From NCBI GenBank assembly GCA_019843655.1, contig JACDQD010000102.1:1621501-1685500 (forward strand): DNA of 64,000 bases, read 5' to 3'. The stretch comes from Lethocerus indicus. Its lineage: Eukaryota > Arthropoda > Insecta > Hemiptera > Belostomatidae. The position numbers and the translations under genes are program-made. How positions within the stretch are numbered: the stretch's first letter is position 1; every line of letters begins with the position of its first letter. Below are positions 38,301-49,632 of this stretch, in pieces. Below the pieces are notes generated by a model, which saw only the letters and a list, made by a program, of their open reading frames with translations, was not told where the DNA came from and ran no database searches.

Positions 38301-39970
38301 GCGGGTTTAATATGTTCGGCTACTACTAAGTACCTGATCACAATTCAAGTGCGGAACTGTGTATCTGTTCAATGATATAATTATTACAGCCGCTTAGAGG
38401 GGGTGCGGGTAAAGGGGATGGTTTCCTACCGGCGGCTACCTGGAGGAGTTGGAGCGATCCCTTTCTCACCCCCGAAGGTATCCAACCGATCGATACAAAC
38501 AATCGTGGCCCGTCCCACTCTCTCACGCTCAGTTCCCACACAGGAGTTGTTCTGCTCCCAATACGTCCGTCATTCGCTGCTGCTCGGGTCCCCCTAATGC
38601 AACACCAGTGTAGTAATGCACTATCAATATACTGCTGGTGGAAGTACTTCGAAAGTATTTTTTGTTCAACGCTCAGATAATAGGATCCATCGTATCTAGT
38701 TTGGGTTTGGGGGTGTGTGGCTAAAATCACTCTTGTATTTGAAGGCAAACATTGAAGTTATAAATTAAGAGTAACGCCGCACCATCTGATAGTCTGGTAT
38801 CTGAAGCCATAGTGCACGAGTTCATAGTGACAAACGAAATGGTACCGCCTAATGCAACACATCCAAAACATAATAATTGGCAATAACTTTTGCCGACAGG
38901 AGACATTCAAGAATTTTTTACTCGGGGATTATATTTTCAACGTTCGGATAAACAGATCTACGTTACATACGTTACCGAAGGACGGCTGTACAATATTAGG
39001 ACTGTTTGGCGAATTGTTGGGCCGTTGAACAACTGTACACCTCCTGTACCGAGGCCGGAACAGTATGCAAATCGGCGCAAATATACCTGAATATTCATGC
39101 CTGCTTTGGGCTCAATCACGGAAATTGAATCTCCTCCAAATTGCAGCCGCGTTAAAAACTCCATTTCATACGGGCCCCAGACGGGATAATTCAATAATGA
39201 GAACAATTTGCGAAGCTCGTTTGAATTTTCGCGGTGCAAAAAATACACTAGTTTCCGTACTGAAAACCTCTCGTTAAGAGTTGGTTTACATTGCCGTTTC
39301 TGTAATCGAGTACGGTTTCTGGATTCCGAACAAGTTTTCAATGTATAGCAATCAAATTCGACTCTCAAACTAGACATATGAGGTATTTATTTGTTAAGGA
39401 TATTTATAAATCCGGTATAATTTACACAGGAAAGTATGGAAATTTAATATCACTAACGCGAATATTATTTCAAGAGCAAAAAATGACTCTTATAAATACT
39501 AATATTTGCATACAATAAATTATGTGATTTTGAATAATTCATTTGTAAATTATCTACGTCAGTTTATTACGTTAACTGTTTCTGAAAATTCTTCAGAAGT
39601 CATTAGCTTTAGAAAACCGACATAAGGTGACCCCCATTATCAGGATGAACTTAAAGTACATTTTCAGATAAATTCCTGTTAAAAAATTTTGTAAAGGATG
39701 AAATTTCCTTTTACATCACAGGGAAGGACTAGATATAAATTAATTACCTGTGCAGAATTAGTTAATAGTTAGTTAATAATAGTTAATTAATATTCCGAAA
39801 CAACAGCTCCACCCTAACAATAGGAATATAATGCTAAATATCGGAAGAGTTTTGACTGCATACATTAAAGGAAACGCCTCAAAAATGAATTTCTATTCTA
39901 TTGCGAACACTATTCGCAGGTAATTAAATTTGAATATCGCCTGACTATTATCCTAATGAATTGAGAATAG

Positions 39971-39974
<4 letters not shown>
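35344..39974. other. Gene-free spacer
   Basis: AT-rich with GC-rich patches around 35790-35880 and 37600-37960. The minus-strand frame at 37572-38054 (160 codons) is among the longest in the window. It has no domain, no family resemblance and no clear splice context, so I leave it uncalled. A CT-rich tract lies at 35931-35962. Confidence 0.5.
35931..35962 (+). repeat. CT-rich simple repeat
   Basis: Repeated TCTCTC with two TTT interruptions. The complementary strand gives GAGAG words. Confidence 0.85.

Positions 39975-40024
<50 letters not shown>
39975..40024 (+). repeat. (GA)25 microsatellite
   Basis: Fifty uninterrupted nucleotides of GA repeat. It lies about 200 bp before the first cluster of GTCTAGAC palindromes. 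GAGAG is a GAGA-factor core in insects, so a regulatory role is possible but not shown. Confidence 0.95.
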
Positions 40025-40026
<2 letters not shown>

Positions 40027-40218
40027 CAGTAAATAACATTAATTATTATTTTAAGCCCTGCTCCATCGTGCTTCGGGCTTCCGAAACGATTAGCTAAAGA
40101 TTTAAGGGAATTTCACAGGAGCGAAGCATACAGAATATTATATTCTAAGGATAAAAAGCGTTCTTGAAATTAACTCAACGTCCGTGCTGATGCTTTTAAA
40201 TTGTACCACGGGCTTTGG

Positions 40219-40274
40219 AGACAGGACAGACGGGGTCGAGTCTAGATCAAGTTTGTCTAGACTGGTGTCTAGAC
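40219..40274. promoter_or_regulatory. Cluster of SMAD-binding-element motifs, group 1
   Basis: Within 56 bp there are AGAC (40219-40222), CAGAC (40227-40231), GTCTAGAT (40240-40247, one base off) and two perfect GTCTAGAC palindromes (40255-40262 and 40267-40274), whose start points are 12 bp apart. GTCTAGAC is the palindromic element bound by the MH1 domain of SMAD proteins, the effectors of TGF-beta, activin and BMP signalling; GTCT/AGAC is its half-site. The density is well above what this AT-rich sequence should give by chance. A function as a signal-responsive enhancer is inference. Confidence 0.45.
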
Positions 40275-41413
40275 CAGGGATTCGGCCCCGTGAAAATTCG
40301 GTTCAGAAGGGGTCGCGAAAAGGTCGGGTTTTTTTTCGGTCGGGCGATATTAATTGTTCCGTTTGAACGCCTCCTCTCCCCTCGGTGTACTCGTAAATGT
40401 TACATTATTCAAAAGTCGTACCCGTTGTTGAGGCCACCGGTTTGACCGGGCCGGAAATTCGACTTTGCGGCTTGAAAAGAGAATCACTCATATTAGACGC
40501 ACCGAGACCGACTATTCTTGATTGTTGGAATAAAACACTAAATGTTTCAAAAGTTATCGGAACCTAATCGACCTGGATGTTAAATAAAATAAAATTTTGA
40601 GTTGAAAGTACCGTCGTTCTTAATTATTAGGGAATATCTAGAATATGGCACAAAGGGGTGAAGATCTGTCTGTTGTATGAAGAAATTTTGTATGAAATTG
40701 GGTCGCTGATACCGAGATTTATAACGTTATACAACTATGCATACTTGGGAATAAAATTATTCATCGGGCGGATGAATGCAGTACGAAAATCTATTTTAAT
40801 AACCGGACCAATTGTTGGGGATCTCGATTGAAGAATATTTTATCTGACTCCGCACGAAAGCTGAGTCACGCGACAAGAGGGGATTTTAAACGACGTTGTG
40901 ACCGATAAAGCCGCGGCTTTAGGCGCGCCTACTTGGCCTGGAACCCGAAGTCCGTCGGTTTACAGTTACGGAGTTGATGTTGGGTAGTCAGTTTCGTTCC
41001 TCGCTTATTTACAGCGCGTCCCTTTTTACGCAGATTCTTTGCCGAGTGGCGTTTTATTCGGCACTTCGATTGCCGCCTTCGAACAAACGAAAAGCCCTTC
41101 GTCATGAAATGCAAAGGAATCCGATACTTCTGAGACTTTCACGACTCGGTTTGCTCATTTTACAGGAGATAAGCCATTTAAATAAGGGTGGACGTTCAAT
41201 CTTTCCAAACACAAATAAATAAGCACCGTATATAGTAATATATATGAAATAAGAAAAAACTCACCAATATTGGGTCGGCACATTGCATCACTTCTTTTAT
41301 TTTGTCTTCCGTTTTCCATTGTCCTGTAACAATGATAACAATAATGATTAGCAATGATAACAATTATTATAAATCTCATCAAAGCTTATCTTATACGTAT
41401 ATACTACATGTTT

Positions 41414-41433
41414 CCCCCCCCCCCCACACACAC
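41414..41433 (+). repeat. C12 run followed by AC repeat
   Basis: Twelve C residues at 41414-41425 run into ACACACAC. It is a simple-sequence tract and likely a hotspot for length errors in assembly. Confidence 0.9.
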
Positions 41434-41666
41434 GAGAATACCCGAGGCTCAACAACCTACGAGGGCAAGTCTGATGTAGACCGTAGATAATGTTGTAACA
41501 ACAATGGTTATATTTGAAATCGAAAAGGGGTGCTCAAATCTGTAACTGAGGGCTGTTAACAATCGGTGAATAGTTAGTGACCCAACGGAAGAAAACCTCC
41601 AGCGCAGTGTATTGTTCCCGGATCGTTGATGGCGGTTGCCGCCCTGGAGTCAGTTGGAGCGGACAG

Positions 41667-41701
41667 GTCTGTCTAGACGGGTAACCAGACTTAGTCTAGA
41701 C
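41667..41701. promoter_or_regulatory. Cluster of SMAD-binding-element motifs, group 2
   Basis: In 35 bp: GTCT (41667-41670), a perfect GTCTAGAC (41671-41678), CAGAC (41686-41690) and a second perfect GTCTAGAC (41694-41701). The two palindromes are 23 bp apart start to start. Just upstream, GGCGG and CCGCC form a short inverted repeat at 41631-41643. The arrangement resembles group 1 about 1.4 kb away, though the flanks do not look duplicated. Confidence 0.45.
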
Positions 41702-43379
41702 GGTTAGTGCTTGCGGTCAACGCGGCATGGGAATGCCCCTTCTTATCATCCCTCTCTAATCCCGTTTTTCCAGTGGTTCCAAGTAACAAAAGAGTTGCAC
41801 GACCCTCAGTCGTCTGAAACCAATTTATGCACGGTGTGCCCGAGATTCCCCATTTAAAGTAATTAAAAAAGTAACTGATTAATATCAATCGAAGTCGAAA
41901 TGAATACAGTTAACAAAATGATGTACCGAATGCTCCCCGAGGGAGAGCTGATTAATTAAACTGGTCCGGGCATGGGTCAGATTACGTGGCGTTCTCAGAA
42001 TTGTAATTGGGCCGCGGTGTATATGACTGTACACGCATATGACTGTATATGATCGTCAAGGGCCCGGCTTTTGACCGGAGCTTTCATTAGGCTCATGCCG
42101 TTGAGATTGCATTATCAAGGGCACCGTCCCCGACACTCCCGCACAACGGGAGGACGTTGCTGTCGGTCCGCACGGCCTTTTTCGGTCGCCGAATTAATTT
42201 AATTTACCCCGGGCCGGAACCGCCCCATCGTCGGAAATACCGCATTGTTTCGAATACCAATCAAAGGGCGCTGCAATTTTAATTAAAAGCGCATCGTCCT
42301 TCTTTACTCATATTGGACTCCAGCTATCAGTATTTTTTAATTATAGAACGGGACTGATATCGGAATCATGAAGATTAATTGAGAGTCAACATTTTAATAT
42401 ACGTCAGAGCAATTTGATACCTCTAAATGGAATATTGGTAGTTTTCCGATGGTAAAACGTATCAAAATTAATGTAAATATTATTCACCATTATTACGACA
42501 AAATGAACAAGACAACTAATTATATAAGATACAGCCGAGTTTTGGAACAAGTGGAGAAAGAATTGTCGTTTAATGATGTTCAATATACGCAATTGCTGAT
42601 AGTATACATGTAACTAATCTCGAGTAACATAAAGGGCGGCACTTGCAGGGGCCATGCATTCAGACGGGAGACGGGGAACGCGTAGCGTTTAACGGTCCGA
42701 AGGAATGCGCTGACCCCCGCGCCGGTATCCCACAGGCATTCACTGACACGATTATGACTTCGACCTTCTGAATCGAATACATTTTCTAAAACGATTACTG
42801 AACAGCAGCCGAGCTGAAATTTGTATTCGGGGAGTTATAAAACATTTCATAATTACATGAAAGGAGCACTCTTTAACGCTATAACTCTATAATGTAAGGG
42901 GGTATATTTCTTTCCATTTTAAATAAATTGTTGTGCTTTTTTGTGTCTTATGTTTTTTTACTCTACTGGATGAAGTTAAAAGAAGGAGTTCTAATCTAAT
43001 CCCCTATATCTCTTGAAAGAATAGTTCGGTGGACGGTAAGTGGACGATCGCTGTAGGGAAGATATCCCCCCTTAGTAATTTGTTGCTGGTAGAAAAACTA
43101 CAATGGAGAGGAAGCAGAAGGACTTGTCCTTACGAAGGGGACTTCATAAGACGAATGAAAAGGATGAAGAAATAGCTCTGTATACAGGACAAGGGTATTT
43201 CCACTTCTGAAACCTTCGATGCGAAACCCGTCATATATATGCGAATCTATCGAGTCAGTAAATATATCACGTAATATGTTCTAGACACGCACGGACAATT
43301 CATCAGTGAAGTCGGGATATTAATACGCTATCTCTCACGATTCCTCATGGACTCATTCATGTAAAATACATCTCGGCTC

Positions 43380-44170
43380 ACCCCTTCCACGGCCGGCTCG
43401 AGTCCTCGTTGAATGGAAGGAAAGAACCGGGGCCGCACGAGAGGACAACACGAAATTCGGTGTCTCCATTGAAAACGGGGTCCGTATCCTCGTTGTTTCG
43501 ACTTTTTTTTCGGGGGGAAGGTCTTAATGAGCGGAGGGGTGTCGACGACCCTCGGAGGGAGGATGTGGTTTATCCGGTAATTGTGGGAGGAGGCGAAGAA
43601 CGAGGAGTGGTCCGTCTAGACGGAACTGACCCTGACCCCGTCCCCTCCTCCAGTCCAAATTTCCATGAGAACCCTTTTGCGTAATCCCTTCGGCTCCCTT
43701 ATCGGTGAGGCCTTTTGTCGCCTCGAGCTATAGAAATTAAAGGAGGAAGGTAGTAGGGAGGGGGGGTGGCTGGAGAAAAAAGGCAATGAAAAAATAAAAC
43801 AGGTTTTTCTCCATTCATCCCCGAATAAAAGGTAAGGGGAGGGGTGAAGGAGTTAAAGGAGCCGAAGGTGCAGACCGGAGGGGGCCCCCCCTATTTTTCA
43901 ATTCATTATCGGGACTCCGCCGGGGGCCCGCCGAGACAATTCACCCGGGACCCCGGCGGAGTTAAGTAGCGGCTTTGCCCGCTCTAAAAATACGGCGGTC
44001 GATAAGTGGACTGTCCCGGCCGCCGACCGGTAGACTCTTGCACCTACTGTGGGAAACGATTTTTCCCGCCGCTTTGTCCAAACCCCGAGTGTCGCAGTCG
44101 AGAGCCAAACTCTGAAAACACTCAACTCGCTGTGCCGACCTCCAGATGAACCTTTCGTCAGTTCAAAATG
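43380..44170. other. Large GC-rich island with a further GTCTAGAC site
   Basis: About 800 bp of GC-rich sequence with many G or C runs (for example at 43512, 43760 and 43880). One perfect GTCTAGAC palindrome lies at 43614-43621. Frames at 43409-43684 and 43898-44179 overlap the composition anomaly and lack domains. It is the widest island in the window and, with its position after the motif clusters, a candidate regulatory region. Confidence 0.4.
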
Positions 44171-47100
44171 GCTAAACAATGCGACGGATTTATGAAAGTT
44201 CTGTGCTATTGCGCTTGACGATAAGCGGGGTCAAAGCCTTCTTCTGGAAGTCTACGTTAGTATCATGAATGGGTTAACTAAAGATTAGTGTTGTACTTTA
44301 CAAATTAAGTTTGTACTATCAATTTCAAGCACTCCGAATGTTTCGCAATGGTTGGACAACATGTTCTTTCCAAGTAGGAGAAGCATCTCGAAAATCATAA
44401 ATTTTGCAGGGACACTATAATGATAGGAATTGGTCTGATTTGTCGCGAGGAAAACCCTAAATTGATTTCGCGATGGATAAATTGATTTTCCCGTCCCAGT
44501 TAAGTTGATGTTCGGACGAAATCCTAAACTTGAGCGTAATTTGACTTGATAAACCACAGTCGGGAATATCCAAACGGAATGAAAATTCCTAAAGTTTAAT
44601 GCCGCAGGCGCCTCCAGTATTCTATCTTGCATCGCTGCCATTGTTCCTGCTTTAGCCCGGAAAATATATTACAATCTCCGAGAACGGCCTTATTCAGAAC
44701 TCCCGGGTTCATCTTCCCTCCCTATTTAGCTCTATCTCGAAGTCATTTACATACATATGAGCCTTTTAACCCGAAACTGGCTTAAGTCGTATTTTTTCAC
44801 GCCGAGAGATAACTAGTCCTTTGAGTTATGGCCAATAAGCTACGAATTTTCCGAGAGCATTCTTCGCGTAAATTAATAAATTTGATATACTGCACTTTAG
44901 TACCCGCATTTCATGGTAGAATCGTGCTTATTGATTGCAAGAAAATATTTGATATTGAAATGAAAGTAAATAGAAACAGAAACGCCTTCTTTTATAAGCC
45001 CAATACTGTTTGTCTCAAGGATAAATTTCTGTTTGATTGAAGCCTATTAATATGTTAAATTTAAACATTTAGAAAACTTAAGACAAACAACAAATTGTTC
45101 AAAAGAATGGAAAGAAGAAGCATAGAAGTGATTTACGTCTATACTTGTCGAATGTTCACATATTTGAATAATTTTATTGTTATTTCATTCGATTATAATT
45201 CTTGGCACGTCTTTCGGTACTGGCCTACCTATAAGAGCCGACAAGTCAGGGAGGAGGATTTTTTTGGGGAAAACTAAAAATATTTTAACCTTAATCTCTT
45301 ACATAATTGTGTCAATCCTAAGAAGGTAACATTTTAATTATAATGAAACGTTTCGTTTGTCATTTTATAGATTAAAAGTATAAAGATAGAAATAATAAGT
45401 TAAGAAATCAAAGAACAAACAGAATTTTATGAAAGCCCCACTGTTTTCTATGTAGTATTGCAAGCTATACATTTTATTATCTTTATCATATTTTCTGGAC
45501 AAAAGTGCGTGTCTCGGCAAAACATTTTTATATTGTTTTACTACATAATTATATACAGACCAAATGGCAAATAACATAAAGGATTATAGTATTTGTAAAA
45601 CAAGAGGATAAATTGCTAAATATATTTATAGGCTATAAGGATATTTATAGGATAAATATGTCGTGATTTGTGAGGTAAACGTTACAAAAGTTCTGAGAGC
45701 GTTCTCCAAACAGCGTTTCGAAACGTTCCGTGTTGAATAAAAGCCAGTGTATTTCCAGGTTCGTACAGGGAAAAGATACTCGCGATAACCAAAGGGAAAG
45801 AAATATCAATCGGCAATTTATTTAGAGGCTCGATACCGAGCGCACGTGTACGCCCTTTGGTTCGACTCCTGGACGAATAAATGCCCCCGCCTTTAAAAAT
45901 AGGTAGTCATTACGACATGGACCCGGTCGCGATTTACCGCCGACAACAGAAAGGAGCCCCTTTCGGGTCACAATGCGATCGGCGGACTTACACTTTGGTT
46001 GGGGGGTTAAAATGAAAACGAAAAGTAAGAGAAGTACAAAGTCATTTCGAAATCGTCCCTCGACAACGGGCGAATGCCGTGCTAAGGGTGCCGCAACCGG
46101 AATTATTGCGGACCGCCGCCACAATAACTCTGAGTCGCAAAACCTTCTATTTAGTATTCAACTGCATGCACGTACTCAGCCTCCCGGTGTGGTCATGAAC
46201 GCCTCCCGGAGAGAACAGATCACCGGCTGAAATGTATCCAACGATACCTAGAGCCTTATTATTTTCGCTGGGAAACATCAATCCAAAGAGTACTGAATAC
46301 ATTTTAAGTTCATTCTAATACGAATTATATTGGAATAATGAGGCGAGTTAGGTGGAGCCTGGCCAAACTCATCAGCAAGAGTCGAGCGAGATTGTGAGCC
46401 ACTGAATATCATCAACAGATGGCGCTGAGTTATACATAAGCAATAACTATACACATTTATTTATGTTCATCCAAAGATATGTATATACCAGAATGAACTA
46501 CGGGATAAATACAGAGTATAATTTTCAGATTTCTCAGTATAGCAAGGATTATTGTACAGAACTTGGACTTATAATGTGCAATGGAAAGACAGGAATGAAG
46601 AGAGAGGATGGAAGGTCGCTCGACTTAAGCGGATCGTACGGAGCACGTATGGTGTTAAAATTGCTCATTTATTATAAACCCAATATGTTATATGAGAATT
46701 CTGGATAATATGAAAGCCGACTAGGAATATAAGTAATATCAGTGAAGTTCACTTACTGTTTATTTACGGTAAACAGTTCTGGGACCGACGATACTTGCTG
46801 GTGGATAGAGTGAACTCAACTGTTGAATAACATTTTGCAGCATACCCGACGGTCCCTCAACACCATTAAAGTAGAATAATACGGGAAATGTCCTCATTTG
46901 GGCGATATTTATATTATGAATCAACGTTCGGATTGTTACCGAGAATGGTTTCATTTACTGAACTATAAAAAAATGGAATTGGAACTTAAAAAATACCACT
47001 ATGACGTCCACTAAATTCCAGGTATTGGGTTCAAAACGAGTCAGTCGCTAATGCGAGAACGGACAAGAGATGTGTCACTTAAAATGTAAATTCATGGCGC

Positions 47101-47982
47101 TCATAATGAGGGACGATTGTGACAGTTGGAATGGTGGTGAGATGTAACGTAGGTCTGTGGATAACACTGGGGGTCGAAAACTAGTTTCTACATTTAAAAA
47201 TGATCAATAGCAAATTTTTATATAATATTGTGCAGGGAGCATTTTTTCATCATATGTCAGTACACCTTCCTCCAGTTCAATCAACTTCACGGTCAAAAGA
47301 CAACCCCCAGCCGGACTGTCAGGTGGGGTGGGTTCCACCCCAGGTTTCATCTCCAGCGGTGAGGGTTGTTGCCCCGGACAACAGGTACAGTCGGGGGGTA
47401 CAGGTCGACACCACGCAATGCAGGTCCAGTGAAACACTGGGGCCGTTTGTTAACGCGGCGACAGTTATTGTCGGGCCGCTCCGACGCCCGCATTTAAATA
47501 TGAATGGAGTTGGCGTAACAATAATTGGCCGAGGGGATGAGAGACCTCATCCCTTAGGAACGGGAAGGAAGCCCGCGGTCGTTAGGAAGCCGGCCACAGA
47601 GCTGAATTAGTATGAAAAATCATGAGCCACACACACAACGCTCTGAAAATCCAATGCTTTAACACTGCAGGTACGTGTGCCACATTTATCATACTTATAC
47701 CATTGTGTGACCTTCTTATGACTTTCATATTTTCTATATCGTAATAACAGAAAGTTGGGTCGTACAAATGCAACAGCGAGTAACGTATAAAAATGAGATT
47801 TACAGCAGAAATGTTGAATAGAGAGTCGTCGTTAACAGCAATTATCATTTAAAATTTGCAATTGAATCGGTCCAGTATACTGTAGTAGGAGCCCCTCTTA
47901 TTTCCGGCCTAGTAGCTGTATCTCATCTAAAAATGTAGTTACGAGGCCTCCGCTCACAACAGTTCGGAAATTCCGAACATTG
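44171..47982. other. Gene-free spacer
   Basis: AT-rich with GC-rich patches at about 45840-46230 and 47280-47600. A tandem pair of ATATTTATAGG words occurs at about 45620-45650. Nothing here is recognisable as a gene. Confidence 0.5.
46417..46426 (+). promoter_or_regulatory. CTCF-like core motif
   Basis: AGATGGCGCT, in the context CAACAGATGGCGCTGAG, matches the core shared by insect CTCF sites (AG, purine, G or T, GGCGC). A ten-base match is weak evidence alone. The same word is also found within some insect repeats. Confidence 0.25.
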
Positions 47983-48077
47983 TCAAGTATGTATGTGCCA
48001 GTATGTTGTATTAAACAAGATTTGTTTATTGCCTACAAAATTCTATGTATATTTAAAAAAATAAACTATTTGTAATT
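47962..48077 (+). mobile_element. Truncated retrotransposon-like 3' tail, copy 3, with upstream inverted repeat
   Basis: 48040-48077 (ATTCTATGTATATT, then A-rich AATAAA and CTATTTGTAATT) closely matches the ends of the copies at 2848-3053 and 49417-49619. The word CTATTTGTAATT is shared with copy 2 and ATTCTATGT with copy 1. Similarity seems to reach back to about 47983 (CAAGTATGTATG) but is weak there. Immediately before it GTTCGGAA and TTCCGAAC form an 8-bp inverted repeat around one base (47962-47978). I found no target-site duplication. It is probably an older or related-subfamily copy. Confidence 0.5.
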
Positions 48078-48100
48078 CTACATTTGTTTGCAGTTACTTC

Positions 48101-48122
48101 CGAGAATACTTCAATATTCTCG
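48101..48122 (+). repeat. Short perfect hairpin
   Basis: CGAGAATA and TATTCTCG form an 8-bp stem around a 6-nt loop. No T tract or coding context gives it a meaning. Confidence 0.5.
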
Positions 48123-48287
48123 TTCAGGATTCAGAAATGATCATTTCCAACGTTAAGAGCTTCGGGTTTTCCTTGCCAATATTTTAAACAAACCTAGCCA
48201 TAAAATGGAGTTGTGCAATTAGCCCGGAAACATTACTGAATAAGATAATAACGCAAATTTAATTCCTACTGAGAAGCGCTGCTACAG

Positions 48288-48322
48288 TATGAACATTATT
48301 AATTATTATATTAATGTTCATA
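48288..48322. repeat. Inverted repeat with 11-bp arms
   Basis: TATGAACATTA (48288-48298) is the reverse complement of 48312-48322, with a 13-nt AT-rich spacer. It could be a small cruciform-forming element or chance in AT-rich DNA. Confidence 0.5.
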
Positions 48323-49403
48323 ATGAGAATCTAAATTAGAACGAGGGGACAATATCTTGTGCGAATCAATAGCTATAATCTATAGTCGTAATTTAAAGAG
48401 GGCTTTCCTCCTTCTCCGTAGCAGTTAAAGAAAACAAAGACGGCGGAAGAAGTCTATTTTCACCCGAGCATTAATCCCGAATACACTATCCACTGTTGGT
48501 GATTCATCTCGAATGATTCATCGAGAGTGAACAAAAGCGGCGGACGGTGTCTAGGCAAAGGGTGCAGCGAGTATGGCGTTGCTACTTGAAGATGTAATCA
48601 CCAGTGTTTCAAGGCTGGCCTCTTTGATCCGCCACGGCACATCCTATGATGGTGTTCCTAATCTCCTAAAGGCGCGACAATAACAACTGTCGCGAGTTGT
48701 GTTTCGCGGATTATTGAAATTTCGAAGTCTACTTTCAGAGCAGATTGTGCTACAAATTGGTGCAGATTGGACAAAACCGGCACTGCTCATAAAAAGCCAA
48801 ACTGCGTTCTCATTTATTGATCCCAGTAGTCACTCAGCATTTTATCTAAAATACTGAAATTAGTAATCAGACGTTTCTGTTGTTATTATTATTTCTGTTG
48901 TAAGTTATTTTATGTTCATGTGCTTAGAGTAAGTCTCATATAACTGCTCAAGAAGATTTTACATATATTCTGCATGTAAAAGTTATTTCAGTGGGTTCTC
49001 CCCCAACGAAGAAAAGCGTTGGGGAAAGTTAAATCAAGGAATAATCTGGATGCCTAAGGTATCAAAACTATATCTGTGTGGTGTGATTCTGGATATATAC
49101 TGTGTTCAAATTTTGAGTTCTCTTATAGTTCCAGTAAATACATGATATCGTTAATTAAAAATCAATAAATAGCTATCCTTTATTAAGAATAAGGCTATGA
49201 ATAGATAATAATTAATCCAGTATTTAACAACGTGGTACAAATTGGTACTCAGAATCTTACAGTGTGAGAGATTTTAGCCTAAAATGTAGTATGGTCGTTA
49301 AGCCGACAAATGCATGTAAATAAATTCAACCCAGTCCAAATTTTTGACACCGTGTTTCAGAACAATCTGCGAAGCGTTAGGTGGTTCATATTGGGTCGAA
49401 TGG
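48323..49403. other. Gene-free spacer
   Basis: AT-rich sequence between two retrotransposon tails. No further recognisable feature was seen. Confidence 0.5.
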
Positions 49404-49416
49404 GCACTAGTTCGGG

Positions 49417-49619
49417 TTAAGTCCTCGGGTTTTTATTGTAAATTTTCCCGACTATAACACCAATGTTGTAAATATTTCAAGATTCCGGTAAACACAATAT
49501 TTAGGCATATATATGTAGAAAGGCCAGTAGGCCGGAATGCATATACGAACCGGTATTTGTATATCGTTTTTCTCGATGCACTATTTGTATCCGTAGAGAA
49601 ATAAAGCTATTTGTAATTT
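49417..49619 (+). mobile_element. 5'-truncated non-LTR retrotransposon (or SINE) insertion with target-site duplication, copy 2
   Basis: A 203-bp insertion is bracketed by a perfect 13-bp direct repeat, GCACTAGTTCGGG, at 49404-49416 and 49620-49632. This is the signature of target-primed reverse transcription. The body matches 2848-3053 (first 33 shared nt identical) and ends AATAAAGCTATTTGTAATTT. It carries no coding sequence, so it depended on enzymes made elsewhere or is the 3' end of a longer element cut short during insertion. A perfect duplication suggests this insertion is younger than the copies at 2.8 and 48.0 kb. The orientation is that of the AATAAA-containing 3' end. Confidence 0.85.
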
Positions 49620-49632
49620 GCACTAGTTCGGG

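Noticed and set aside
45859..45869. Perfect tRNA B-box GGTTCGACTCC
   Set aside because: No matching A box, acceptor stem or T stem is present, so it is not a tRNA gene.
46760..46954. Exon-like minus-strand frame with balanced codon use
   Set aside because: An in-frame stop immediately precedes the ATG and the possible acceptor site, the frame is only 64 codons, and I recognise no family.
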